Assembly: GCA_002049455.2 (NCBI GenBank)
Contig: KV918831.1
Location: forward strand, 217,349-281,348
Length of the DNA stretch: 64,000 nt
Source: Porphyra umbilicalis
Taxonomy: Eukaryota > Rhodophyta > Bangiophyceae > Bangiales > Bangiaceae
Direction of reading: 5' to 3'
The notes below the pieces were generated by a model. That model did no database searches. It saw only the letters and a list, made by a program, of their open reading frames with translations, and was not told the DNA's origin. Shown here piece after piece: positions 11,946 through 21,430 of this stretch (the first letter of the stretch is position 1; the number at the start of each line of letters is the position of its first letter). Made by a program: the position numbers and the translations under genes.

Positions 11946-12659
11946 TTCCAGGCACGTGCGTGCAATACCCTTGCCTTAAGGGCTGTAGCGCGCTTGGCGA
12001 CGCATCGACACCGGGCACGCCGGCCGGCTCCATAGCCGCGAGCGCGCCCGGGGGCACGTACAGCCACGCTGCCGTGACGGGGAGAACGTGGGGCGGAGAA
12101 AGGGGTTCCGCCGCCGCCACCGCAGCGGCGGCGGCCCGCCGGCGTCGCGCGACGCCCACAGGAGGGGCCGTCACTCCGCCGCGCAGCGCACCTGCGCACG
12201 GCGGGCAGGGCGGCCGACACGGCACACGGGCGGGCGGGTGGGACTGATCGCCGCGCGACGGGGCACCTCTAAACGCGCCGCTAGATGGCGTCAGCAACCG
12301 CCGACGTGCCGCCGCAACAGAAGACGGCGCGCAGGCACGATCACCCGCGGGTCATTGTGGGCGCGTCGAACCCCGGAAGGCGCTGCGCGCGGTCGCCGCG
12401 CGCGACTCGGGGCGGTGGGGGGGATCAGAGGGGCAGACGCCGTCCGGGCCCTGTGACCCCTGTGGCAGGACAGTCCTTCTCAGCCACGTAACTCTATTCG
12501 CTTTTTAGCGTAATCGCGACCCTTCCAACGCTGACACGCCCTCAGATGCCTGAGGACACGAATGCAGACTGCCACCTCTGAAACGGAGATCAAGTCCCGT
12601 TATATAAGTATATGTGTGCATCACTACACTTTGAGAGCACCCTGTCTTAAAGGCCAGGG
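11946..12659 (+). mobile_element. dispersed element E, copy 2 (E2)
   Basis: It is 714 bp with the same ends and order of blocks as E1, about nine-tenths identical by eye, flanked by AA on both sides. The left inner repeat is degraded (CCCTTGCCTTAAGG). The inverted paralogous site at 11227-11330 lacks the element, confirming both boundaries to within a few bases; that site also lacks five flanking bases (GAATA), so it does not settle whether AA is a target duplication. Confidence 0.8.
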
Positions 12660-13354
12660 AATACACGGTCTAAGCCCCACTGCGCCGCCACAACGATCGC
12701 GCCGTTATGTGCAGCGCGGGGCCCTCATGCGCACCGCGCGTCGCATGTCATGAGTGGGCGAGCTGGACGTCAGCAACTTTGACAGTGAGACGGACGGAAT
12801 CACCAACGTGACGACGTTGTTGCCGCGGTGCTGTCTTGAGGGACCGCTCAATGGCGAATACAGTACCGTCTGCCAGGACGCCACGGAGCGGTGGCAGCGG
12901 CCCAGCGTTGCTCAGGTAGCCATGCGGCTCCTGTCGGACAGACAGGTGCTTGCACAATCCTTCAATATCCTACAGCGGGTCAGGGTGGGCTCGTCGCCTG
13001 CCCGGGGTCCATTGTTTCAAGGGGTTCCGAGTACTGTAATGTGGCGTGGCAGGGCGGACCCGTCGCCTACCCCGGGTTCATTGTTGAGCATATGGCGTCG
13101 CCATGGGTCGCTCTGGCCGCGCGCCCTCTTGCAATGAAGCATGGCGACGGAAGCCAGTCTAATTCATGCGCTTCCCCGGGTGGCCGTGCTCGACAGCATT
13201 GGGGTCCACCGCTCCCGCCCCACTCGCTCCTCACCGTCTCCAAGCCGCCCCCCCCCGTTGTTTCCACCGGCTGCCGGCATCCATCTGTTCGTCTTCGTGC
13301 TGTTGGCTGCTACCCATCCGAACACCCCGTGGCTCGCGACAGACGCTAGCAGCA
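12660..13354. other. intergenic upstream of membrane-protein gene
   Basis: No gene is called. A roughly 75-bp imperfect direct duplication lies at about 12985-13085 (shared block GTCGCCTxCCC followed by ATTGTT). The reading frame at 12754-13137 contains a segment faintly like the C-terminal RPS motif of protein kinases, but nothing else of a kinase is present. The promoter of the gene starting at 13355 should lie here. Confidence 0.35.
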
Positions 13355-15076
13355 ATGTTGGTGGCTTTGTGGTCGCCCCGTTTGCGGCGCGGTGCGAAGC
13401 GCTGCCAGCAATCCGCCGCCGTGGCCGTTGCCCTTGCCATTGTCATTTTTTGTTTCGTTGCGGCACTCGGCTCGGTTGGCGCACTCGTGGACGACCACCG
13501 CGCCTCGCCCGCACCGACCGTCCGCCAGGTGGTGATCCCCCCGCGGATGCCCTCGGCCGATGACGTGCCGGCCAAGTACCGGCTGTTGAACGTTAGCGCT
13601 GCAACCGCCGCGTGCCCCGCAAGGTTCTCCATGAACTACCACGAAACGTACATTGGGACGCCCCGCGCGTGGAGCGGCATGATCGACTCCTTCCCGTCGT
13701 CGCTAGAAGGATTACAAGACGGGCTGGACATGTGTGTGTCGTCTCAATACTACCTTACCCCCGCCGTCGCCAATGACAGCGAGCCAACAGACCACACGAG
13801 CGATGTGTACGCCACGTTTCGGGCAGCCCGTGCCGCGTCGGCGCCCGCGCAGGCGGCGCAGGCCGCCCTCTTCGCCGCCGACTTGACGCCCACTGTTGTC
13901 ACTGGTTGGCTCGACGAGGAGCTCATCTACCTTCATCCCGGCTGCCGCGAGTGGGCGCCGGCGAACACGACCTTTTTCTGGTTCTTCATTGCTGGCACGG
14001 CGCCCGTGCCGCTGGCGGATGGCAACGTTGCGCTCGGCACGGTGCCGGCGGGCGCCAAGGCGGCGATCTTTGCGTCTGGGCGCGACGTGTTGTGTACGTA
14101 CGCGGCGGGTGGCGCAGCGACGCCAACGCCAACGCCAACGCCGAGGCCGACGCCGACGCCCTCACCGACGCCGCCCGAGCGGTCCCCGCCGCCATCGCCG
14201 CCACCGTCGTCGAGCGGCACCTCACCGTCGGCGGGCGCGTCGGCCGACGGCGGCCACGACGACTCGTCGCAGCGCCCGCCGCGTCGCTCCCGGCGGGGCT
14301 TGGCCATTGGCCTCGGCGTCGGCCTGACGGCGGCGGCGGTCGTGGCGGGGGTGGCGGTCGCCGCACGCCGCCGCCGCACGGTGGGGGCGTCGCGTGACGG
14401 GGGGGGCGGCGGCGGCGCAGGGAGCTGGGACGGTGGCGGCAGCACCGGGGGGAGCACCTTTGACGGCGACGGTGGCGACGCGGGCGCCCCTGACGACAGA
14501 GGCGCCGGCGGCGGCGGCGGGGCGGGGGGAGCCCCGACCGGCGCTGCCGCCGACGGCGACGGTGGCGACGCGGGCGCCCCTGACGACAGAGGCGCCGGCG
14601 GCGGCGGCGGGGCGGGGGGAGCCCCGACCGGCGCTGCCGCCGACGGCGACCGCGTCGACGCGCCCGCCGTGGCGGCGACCGACGCCCCTGCAGGCGCCGC
14701 CGCCGCGTGCGCCGCCCCCGCGCCCCCGCCACCGCTGCCGCACGTGCTGGCGCACCCCGCGGGCGCCGACGGCGGGTGGGGCGTCGTCGGCGCCGCCGGC
14801 GGCGCCACCGCCTCGGCCGGCGCCGGCAGCGGCGGCGGCGGCGCGACGCCGACCATGTTTGGCAGCCTCTCCGACGCGCTGACGGTGGACGGACTGTTTG
14901 CGTCGGCCTTCATGCCGACGCACCCCGGTGGCAGCGGCGGCAGCGGCGGTGGCGGCACGGGCGGTGCGGGCGCGGCGGCCGCCGCGCCGCCGAGCCCCGC
15001 GTCGACCCTGTCAGACCACATGGACGTCGACGGCTTGGTGCGGGAGGCGCTGGAGCTGCCCCCGGCGCCCCTGTGA
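13355..15076 (+). CDS. single-pass membrane protein with mucin-like stalk and Gly/Ala-rich tail
   Basis: 573 residues from ATG 13355; an in-frame ATG at 13166 would add 63 residues of unlikely leader. A basic n-region followed by a hydrophobic segment (about residues 21-45, AVALAIVIFCFVAALG) looks like a signal peptide or anchor. An ectodomain of about 200 residues with four cysteines follows, then a Pro/Thr stalk of PTPTP repeats (about 253-275) and a Ser/Pro-rich linker. A second hydrophobic helix (about 318-338, GLAIGLGVGLTAAAVVAG) ends in RRRR, so the remaining ~235 residues are probably cytoplasmic. That tail is Gly/Ala low complexity with a perfect 30-residue duplication. Near its end, two related motifs occur (LSDALTVDGLF and LSDHMDVDGLV). 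The family is not recognised; a surface receptor or wall-associated protein is possible. Confidence 0.6.
   Translation: MLVALWSPRLRRGAKRCQQSAAVAVALAIVIFCFVAALGSVGALVDDHRASPAPTVRQVVIPPRMPSADDVPAKYRLLNVSAATAACPARFSMNYHETYIGTPRAWSGMIDSFPSSLEGLQDGLDMCVSSQYYLTPAVANDSEPTDHTSDVYATFRAARAASAPAQAAQAALFAADLTPTVVTGWLDEELIYLHPGCREWAPANTTFFWFFIAGTAPVPLADGNVALGTVPAGAKAAIFASGRDVLCTYAAGGAATPTPTPTPRPTPTPSPTPPERSPPPSPPPSSSGTSPSAGASADGGHDDSSQRPPRRSRRGLAIGLGVGLTAAAVVAGVAVAARRRRTVGASRDGGGGGGAGSWDGGGSTGGSTFDGDGGDAGAPDDRGAGGGGGAGGAPTGAAADGDGGDAGAPDDRGAGGGGGAGGAPTGAAADGDRVDAPAVAATDAPAGAAAACAAPAPPPPLPHVLAHPAGADGGWGVVGAAGGATASAGAGSGGGGATPTMFGSLSDALTVDGLFASAFMPTHPGGSGGSGGGGTGGAGAAAAAPPSPASTLSDHMDVDGLVREALELPPAPL
14462..14641. 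repeat. 90-bp tandem duplication inside the membrane-protein gene
   Basis: Two identical 90-bp units (14462-14551, 14552-14641) encode a 30-residue Asp/Gly/Ala segment twice, and the start of a third unit follows. Being a multiple of three, it preserves the frame. Confidence 0.9.
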
Positions 15077-17700
15077 CGGGCGGGTGGCGGTGGCAGCGTG
15101 GCTGTGGGGTGAGGGGGGCGGCGGGTCGGCGCCACCACGTGAGCGTTTGGGGCAGAGAGGGTGGGCGGTGCGGGGGGATGCCAACGTGGCCATGGTCGCT
15201 GCGGAGAGGGGGGGGAGTCAACGAGCGCCTGACAGCCACGTGTCAGCCCACGCCGTGGTCTCGCGACCGCCGCGGCCGCGGTGTCCCCCGGCGGCGCCGC
15301 CGTCGCACGGACAGCGCCCGCCGCCACGCGGCGGCAGACTCTGCCGTCTCAGACGGCCGGGCAGAGGCCCCGGGCAGCGACGCCCCGCCAGAGTCACTCC
15401 CACCGCCTGCGCCTGCGCACGCCACAGCAATCCATGGCCGCGTCCATCCGTCCGCGCATGGCTGCCTCCCCCACCCCGCCGCCCCGGGGCACGGTCGTTT
15501 CTTTGTTCTTGGCTTGGGTCCCCCGGGGGCCCCTCGGGGACCCAAGCCAGAAAAAAAACAAAAAAAAACCGCCTTGCCCCCCCCCCCCACCTCTGCGCTC
15601 CCGTCCGGTCACAGCCCGCCTAGCAGCGGCACCGTCTTGGCATTCGCAGACACGGACGGCGGCGGCGGCCGCGCCGACACCGCCTGCCCCACGAGTCGGA
15701 CGGGCGGCGGGCGCGCAGGCTGCGTCGGCGCGCGCGTTGCCCGCGGGCGGCGAGGGTACCGTCGGCGGCAGCGGCGGCGGCGGCGGCGGCCACCCCCGCG
15801 GCGGCGGCCGGCGGCGGCCCGTGGGGCGGCCGGGCGGCAGGCCCGGCTGCCGGCCACGTCGGCCCGCGACGTCGGCCGTCCCCGCGCCGCGGCGGTCGGG
15901 GGGGCGGCGCGTCCGCGGCGGGGGGGGCGCCACCGTCCGCGCTGTGTGCGGGATGTCGGGCGGGGGCGCGCGGCCCATGGCGGGGGGGGGGGGGGGGGGG
16001 GAGCGGGGGGGGGCGGGTCCCGACTGCGTGCCGGCGGCGGTGCCGCTGTGCCGTCGCGGCGGGGATGCGGACCCCCGCCCGTGGTACCGACGGCGGCCGC
16101 GGGCGGGCGGCCACCCCGTCGACGACCGGCCACAGGGGCCAGCCGCGGCGGTGACCGCGGCCCGCGACGAGCGGCCGACGGCCGGCGGTCGCCCGGCGGG
16201 TGGCAGCCGCCGTCGACGCTGCCGCCGCCGCACCGGCGCAGAGACGCACGGATGGCCGTGCCCGCTGCGCGTGGCGGGGGTGCGACGGCAGAAGGGCGGC
16301 GGAGGGTGGCGGGGGGGGGGGGGGCGCCCACGGCCCCCGCCTCGACACGCTCGGCGGTTGCGCCGCCGGCACCGTCGGGCGGACCGGGGGCGTGGGGCCC
16401 ACAACCACCCGCGCGCCAGAAGGCCGCCGGTGGGGACTTTCCCCTCCCCCCCCCCCGAGACGCCCACCCCCTCCCCCCCCCGCGCCAACAGCGGCGGCCG
16501 ACGGTGCGGCGGTGCCGGTCGGTGCCCCCCGCCGTCACTGCCGCCGCCGCCGGCACCGCGCCGCCCCGTGCCCGTCGAGGAGGGGGTGGGGGGGACGTGG
16601 CGCCCGCACGGTGGCATGGCGCCGCGCGGAGCGGGTCGGCACACCCCCCCCTGTGGCCGCACCGACCGCCCCGCCCGACCCGCAGACGGGCAACGGCAGC
16701 AGTGGCGGCGGCGGCGGCGTCGGCGGCGGTGGGGTGCCGCCACCCCCCCCCCGCCCGCCCGCGACCGGCGGCGGGTGGCAACGGCGGCGGCGGCGGCAGC
16801 GCGTCGGCGCCGTCGCCGCACGGGGCCGCCAGTATCACGACAGTGGCGGGGGTGGCGCCGCCCCCCGCGACGCACGGTCGCCGGGCGTGAAGGCGGCGCG
16901 CCGGGCGGCGGCGGCGGCGCGACGGGGCGGCGGCTGTCGGCGGCGCCGGCAGGTGCCACGGCCGCGCGCCGCACCGGGGGGCGGGAGGACCAGGCGACGA
17001 CCGCGCCGTTGGCGTCGCGCCGCTGCGCCGGCGGTCGGGGCGCTGCGCGCACACGCCGCCCGCCGCGGCGGCGTGCCCGCCGCGCTGCGCGGCGCCACCG
17101 CCGCGCGGCGGGGACGGCGCCGCCGCCGACGGGTGGGGACGGCGCTTGCCGCCGCCGCGGACGATTTGGGGGGGGGGGGGGGGGGGTACCGCCGCCCACA
17201 GTGGACCAGCGTGGGGGTGGCCACGCCGGCGGCGGCGGCGATCATTGCAGCCCCGTGTGGGCGGCGCCCGGCCGGCTGCCGCTGGCATTGGTCGGCCACC
17301 CCTGCTTTGACGCCAGCCGTCGGCGGCGGGCGGCGGCGGCGCTGCGTGACCAACCGCCCGTCGTTGGCGGTGCGGCGGGCGGGTGTCTGGCTGGCGGCGA
17401 CCGACGGGCGGCGAGGGGGGGCAGCAGGGGGACGGAGGGCCCACCGCCCACGCGCGGACCGGCGGCGGTGCCGACGCCAGGCCCAGCGGCGCGCCCGCGT
17501 GCGCCCGTGGCCACGGCGGGGGCGACGACCGGCGCGGGCGGCCGGCGGTGGTGGTCCCCACGGCCGACGCCCGCCGGCGGCGGCGCGGCGCATGGCGAGC
17601 GCCGCCGCTGGTGCTGCCGCCGGCGTCGGCGCCGCGGCAGGGGGGCGCTGTGCCGGGCGCACCCGCCGTGTGTGGCGGGGGGGTGTCGGCGGCTGGAAGT
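15077..17700. other. extreme GC island without supported genes
   Basis: Almost pure G/C with long homopolymers: G runs near 15980-16010 and 17168-17187, C runs near 15577-15592 and 16444-16460. Frames of more than 500 codons are open on both strands at once, as expected where stop codons cannot form. Codon usage gives no preferred frame, so I call no gene. Poly-G with many GGG/CCC tracts gives strong G-quadruplex potential. Confidence 0.6.
15511..15548. other. perfect 13-bp hairpin followed by A-rich tract
   Basis: The stem GGCTTGGGTCCCC (15511-15523) pairs with 15536-15548 around a 12-nt loop, immediately followed by an A-rich tract to about 15568. It looks like a strong structured terminator or processing signal, or a small palindrome; no transcript can be assigned to it. 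Confidence 0.45.
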
Positions 17701-17928
17701 GGGACAGCGGCGGGGGTGAACGGCGCCGTGGCCCGTGCGCCGCTTTGCGGGTGCGCCTCGCGGCCGCCCCTGTTAGGCGGCGATAGCTCCGCGGGCGGGT
17801 GGCAGAAGAAGAATGAAAGGGAAAAAAGCCGACGCTTGAACTCGACTATGTACATGCAAACACCCCGGGCTGCCTACAACACAGTTTGTGTTTGCCGCGC
17901 TTCGTTTGGCGTGCATCCGTCGATGCGT

Positions 17929-18387
17929 CTATTGGAGCCCCGGCAGCTGCTGGGTCACGGGCACCAGCTGCGGCTGGCCCGCCTGGGTCAGCCCCGACAC
18001 CAGCTGGATGCCGCCCTTGTTGCCCTCCATCTTCTCCTTCTTGACGTCCACGTTGATCTTGACGTTGACCTCCTTGTCGTCGCCCTTCTTGTGCCCGTAC
18101 TCGGGGTTCTCCTCCTCCTCCTTTTCAATCTCCACGTTGATCTCCACATTGACCTTCTTGTCGTCCCCGCGCTTGTTGTCAAAGCTCGTGACCACGTTGC
18201 GGGGCACGACCACCACCTGGGACCCGCCGCCGGGCGCGGCCACCAGCTGGGATCCGCCACCAACCGCCTGGCGGGCGGCAGCGTCCAACGATGCCGCCGC
18301 ACGCGCGGGGGCCGCGGTGGCGCCCTGGGCGGCCGCCACCAGCGCAAGGGCGGCCGCGGCGGCCGACACGATGGTCTTGAATGCCAT
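17929..18387 (-). CDS. small secreted protein with charged repeats, copy A
   Basis: 152 residues from ATG 18387. The N-terminus (MAFKTIVSAAAAALALVAA) is a clear signal peptide with cleavage likely after an Ala near residue 25. The mature part has a Gly/Ser/Val segment and then two related charged repeats (KRGDDKKVNVEINV and KKGDDKEVNVKINV) separated by a Glu/Lys run, ending in a Gln/Pro/Val-rich tail. The alternating pattern with charge suggests beta strands. A second copy lies at 49017-49445; compared with it, this copy has a 10-residue insertion made by repeating GGGSQ. The repeat core is almost identical between copies, which argues that both encode protein. The family is not recognised; an extracellular matrix or wall role is possible. 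Confidence 0.8.
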   Translation of the reverse strand: MAFKTIVSAAAAALALVAAAQGATAAPARAAASLDAAARQAVGGGSQLVAAPGGGSQVVVVPRNVVTSFDNKRGDDKKVNVEINVEIEKEEEENPEYGHKKGDDKEVNVKINVDVKKEKMEGNKGGIQLVSGLTQAGQPQLVPVTQQLPGLQ

Positions 18388-19465
18388 GGCGAGCGAGGTA
18401 GGAACGGAGCGAGAAGGGGGGGAGGGCAGGTGTGGGAGCAAAGTTGAGGAGGGCGGAGCGGGTGGTGAGGAACAAGTAGGCGAGGGAAGAGCAGCGGATG
18501 CCGAGCGTGAAGAGGGTGGGTGTGTGTAGCGAGGGTGAGGACAGCGGAGTGAAAGAAGCTGTTGGTGCGATGGGCTGGCCCGGTCGCTCCCCCAGGCCGA
18601 CGCGGGCCCCCCTTTTACGTTCAAGTGGCGGCACAGCGGGGGCACGACCGCACCGAACCGGGGGCACAATCGCAACCACCCTCACTGCGAGGCACCACCC
18701 CACGTCGCCGCAGGGCGTCAGCGAGGGGCGACGCGGCAGCCGGAATTTCTCCCCCCCTCCCCTCCCCCGCACCTCCCACGCACGCCCACCAGCACACGGC
18801 GGGCCGTCCGTGCCGACCCTCTCTGTGGTACACGCGCCCCCCTCCCCCTCCCCCCCGCGCCCCCTCCTGCACTTCCATCCTGGCATCCGCACCCTGACGG
18901 GTGTACCCCGCCCACCCCGCCCCCCCCCACCAGCCCCCTCGCCCCCCGACCTGCCTCCTGCCCGCCCACCCACCGTGCAAAGTTCAAAAAGGACACACGG
19001 GTGTCGTGGCGGGCGCAGGGGATGTCGACACTCTCCGTGTCCGGCGTGGAGGGGGAGGAGTACAGCACACGCGGGCAGGGTTTGTCAGGAGGGGGGGGGG
19101 GGGGTGCGGCGGCGCGGTTGACACGGGGTGGCAGGTGTGGGCGAGGAAAGGGGAAGGCGGGGCTGAGCCTCAGCGAGGCAGGCACGGCTGACGCCCGTGC
19201 CTCGCTGACGCCGGGGCAGAGTGCCACGGCGCCACGCCTGCCCTCGGGGGGAAGCCTCCCTCACCCGACCTCCCGCGCGCCGCCACGCGGATCCCATCCA
19301 CTCACCGTGCGCCACCATCGCGCCGCCCAATCATTGGCACGATGCGAACGCGCCGCCCGCGGCACCGGGCCGTGGCGGTGCCGCCCCGTTTCATGTGAAA
19401 CGGGGCGGCGCCGGGTGATCCCCTCTGTGGGGATCATTGGTGGCGGGATTTGGGCCGTCATACAG
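18388..19465. promoter_or_regulatory. 5' flank of the secreted-protein gene, copy A
   Basis: About 1.08 kb upstream of the ATG, alternating CT-rich blocks and G runs, conserved in order with 49446-50610. The stretch from 18388 to about 18560, pyrimidine-rich on the gene strand, is the best-conserved non-coding part and probably contains the core promoter and 5' leader. No TATA box is evident. Confidence 0.4.
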
Positions 19466-19509
19466 CCATTCTCCCAAAAATCCCGCACTCCAACTGTTGC
19501 AAAAGAGTT

Positions 19510-20139
19510 CCCTGGCCTTTAGGACAGGGTGCTCTCAAAGTGTAGTGATGCACACATATACTTAGATCAAGAGACTTGCTCTCCGTTTCAGAGGTGGCAG
19601 TCTGCATTCGTGTCCTCAGGGATCTGAGGGCGTGTCAGTGTTGGAAGGGTCGCGATGACGCTAAAAGCGAATAGAGTTACGTGGCTGAGAAGGACTGTCC
19701 TGCCACAGGGGTCACAGGGCCCGGACGGTGCCTGCCCCCCTATCACCCCCCACCGCCCCGAGTTGGGCGCGGCGACCGCGCGCAGCGACTACGGGGGTTG
19801 AACGCGCCCGCGATGACCCGCTGGTGATCGTGCCTGCGCACCGGCTTCTGTTGCGGCGGCCCGTCGGCCTGCCATCTAGCGGCGCGTTTAGAGGTGCGCT
19901 GCGCGGCGGAGTGAAGGCCCCGCCCGTCGGCGTCGCGCGACGCCGGCGAGCCGCCGCCGTTACGGTGCCGGCGGCGGCACCCTTTTCCCCGCCCCACGTT
20001 TCCCCCGCCACGGCAACGTGGCTGTGCGTGCCCCCATGCGCGCTCGCGGCTATGGAGTCGGCCGGCGTGCCCGGTGTCGATGCGTCGCCAAGCGCGCCAC
20101 CGCCCTGAAGGCCAGGGTATTGCACGCACGTGCCTGGAA
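19510..20139 (-). mobile_element. dispersed element E, copy 3 (E3), internally deleted
   Basis: 630 bp, in reverse orientation relative to E1. It lacks about 72 bp that lie between two GCACCT hexamers in the other copies, so it looks like a deletion between short direct repeats. It is inserted into the left half of the palindromic MITE. TT (AA on the element strand) flanks both sides; collapsing them restores GAGTTCCAAAT, which agrees with the opposite arm. Confidence 0.85.
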
Positions 20140-20212
20140 TTCCAAATCGGCCTCTGCGGGGTCGTAGAGGCCGATTTAGAACTCTTTTTCGACAGTTGGA
20201 GTGCGGGATTTT

Positions 20213-20924
20213 CCCTGGCCTTTAGGACAGGGTGCTCTCAAAGTGTAGTGATGCACACATATACTTAGATCAAGGGACTTGCTCTCCGTTTCAGAGGTGG
20301 CAGTCTGCATTCGCGTCCTCAGGGATCTGAGGGCGTGTCAGTGTTGGAAGGGTCGCGATGACGCTAAAAGCGAATAGAGCTACGTGGCTGAGAAGGACTG
20401 TCCTGCCACAGGGGTCACTGGGCCCGGACGGCGCCTGCCCCCGTGCCCCCTCTACCGCCCCGAGTTTCGCGCGGTGACCGCGCGCAGCGACTTCCGGGGT
20501 TCGACGCGCCCACGATGACCCGCGGGTGATCGTGCCTGCGCGCCGTCTTCTGTTGCGGCGGCGCGTCGGCGGTCGCTGACGCCATCTAGCGGCGCGGTTT
20601 CAGGCGCCTCGTCGCGCGGCGATCAGTCCCACCCGCCCGCCCGTGCGCCGTCTTGGCCGCCCTGCCCGCCGTGCGCAGGTGCGCTGCGCGGCGGAGTGAC
20701 GGCCTCGCCCGTGGGCGCCGGGCGACGCCGGCGGGCCGCCGCCGCTGCGGTGGCGGAGGCGGCACCTCTTTCCCCGCCCGAAGCCCCCCCCACCACGGCA
20801 ACGTGGCTGTACGTGCCCCCGTGCGCGCTCGCGGCCATAGAGCCGGCCGGCGTGCCCGGTGTCAATGCGTCGCCGAGCGCGCCACCGCCCTGAAGGCCAG
20901 GGTATTGCACGCACGTGCCTGGAA
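20213..20924 (-). mobile_element. dispersed element E, copy 4 (E4)
   Basis: 712 bp, reverse orientation, full length. It is inserted in the right arm of the same palindromic MITE as E3, only 73 bp away. Collapsing the flanking TT dinucleotides restores GGGATTTTTGGGAGAA, the exact reverse complement of the left arm end TTCTCCCAAAAATCCC. This fixes the element ends. Confidence 0.85.
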
Positions 20925-21353
20925 TTTGGGAGAACTGCTGTACGTCTGAATATAGTCCAGTCAATCCGCACGCCGCCGCGAGGGCTCCATCAGGAGCGTC
21001 AATTGCAGACAGTAGTGGTGTGAGCAGGCAAAGGGGCGGGCGGGCCCGCTGATGACGGTTGGCGGTTCCACCAGCGTTGATGACACAGCGGTAAGCGCCG
21101 ATGCTGGCGCAATACAGTGAAGCGGACACCGCCTCTGCCACCTCTGCAATCGCCGCGGGAGGACCGCCAAGAGGAGCGTGGATGCCACCCCACGCCGCCA
21201 CGCCGCCGCGCGCAGGCAACCAACGAAGGCCACACCGACGCGTAGAAACGCACGCAGCACAGCTACAGGGTCGGTGTCGCCGCCCCCCCCACGTACTCGC
21301 AACAGCGGCGGCGGGAAGAGACGGGCGCCAGCTCCTTCACAGCAACGGCCGAT

Positions 21354-21399
21354 ACGTCGGCCTTCCTCGGCGGGCTTCGTTGCCGAGGAAGGCCGACGT
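21354..21399. other. perfect 18-bp hairpin in duplicated block, copy A
   Basis: 21354-21371 pairs perfectly with 21382-21399 around a 10-nt loop; the outer part is ACGTCGGC/GCCGACGT. The homologous place in copy B (51206-51258) keeps the outer stem with a paired G-C to A-T change. It may be the end of a TIR element or a structured RNA. Confidence 0.5.
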
Positions 21400-21430
21400 G
21401 TAGATGTTGGTCCTGCGGGGAGATGAAACC

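Larger units (their letters stand above)
19469..20934. mobile_element. palindromic MITE split by two E insertions
   Basis: Removing E3 and E4 with one TT from each flank leaves a fold-back element. The left arm 19469-19509 (41 bp, starting TTCTCCCAAAAATCCC) matches the reverse complement of 20180-20212 plus 20927-20934 (41 bp) with about three mismatches. Between the arms is a perfect 12-bp stem, AAATCGGCCTCT, at 20144-20155/20166-20177. Because the arms must match, this gives an independent check on where E3 and E4 start and end. No coding capacity. Confidence 0.8.
17700..21430. repeat. segmental duplication, copy A
   Basis: Matches 48780-51290 in the same orientation over the secreted-protein gene, its 3' flank, about 1 kb of 5' flank, and a further block at about 20955-21430. 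Copy A is interrupted at about 19466-20954 by the palindromic MITE with E3 and E4. Copy B reads straight through this junction (ACAG then TCCATCCG), so the insertions post-date the duplication or were lost from B. Divergence is moderate, with many small indels. Confidence 0.8.

Noticed and set aside
12754-13137. Short frame with a kinase-like RPSVAQVAMRLL segment
   Set aside because: No catalytic motifs of a kinase nearby, and the match is too short to separate from chance.
15240-17855. Open frames of 500-800 codons on both strands in the first GC island
   Set aside because: Stops are absent because A/T is nearly absent; several frames are open at once, the products are Arg/Pro/Gly low complexity, and none has a unique domain.
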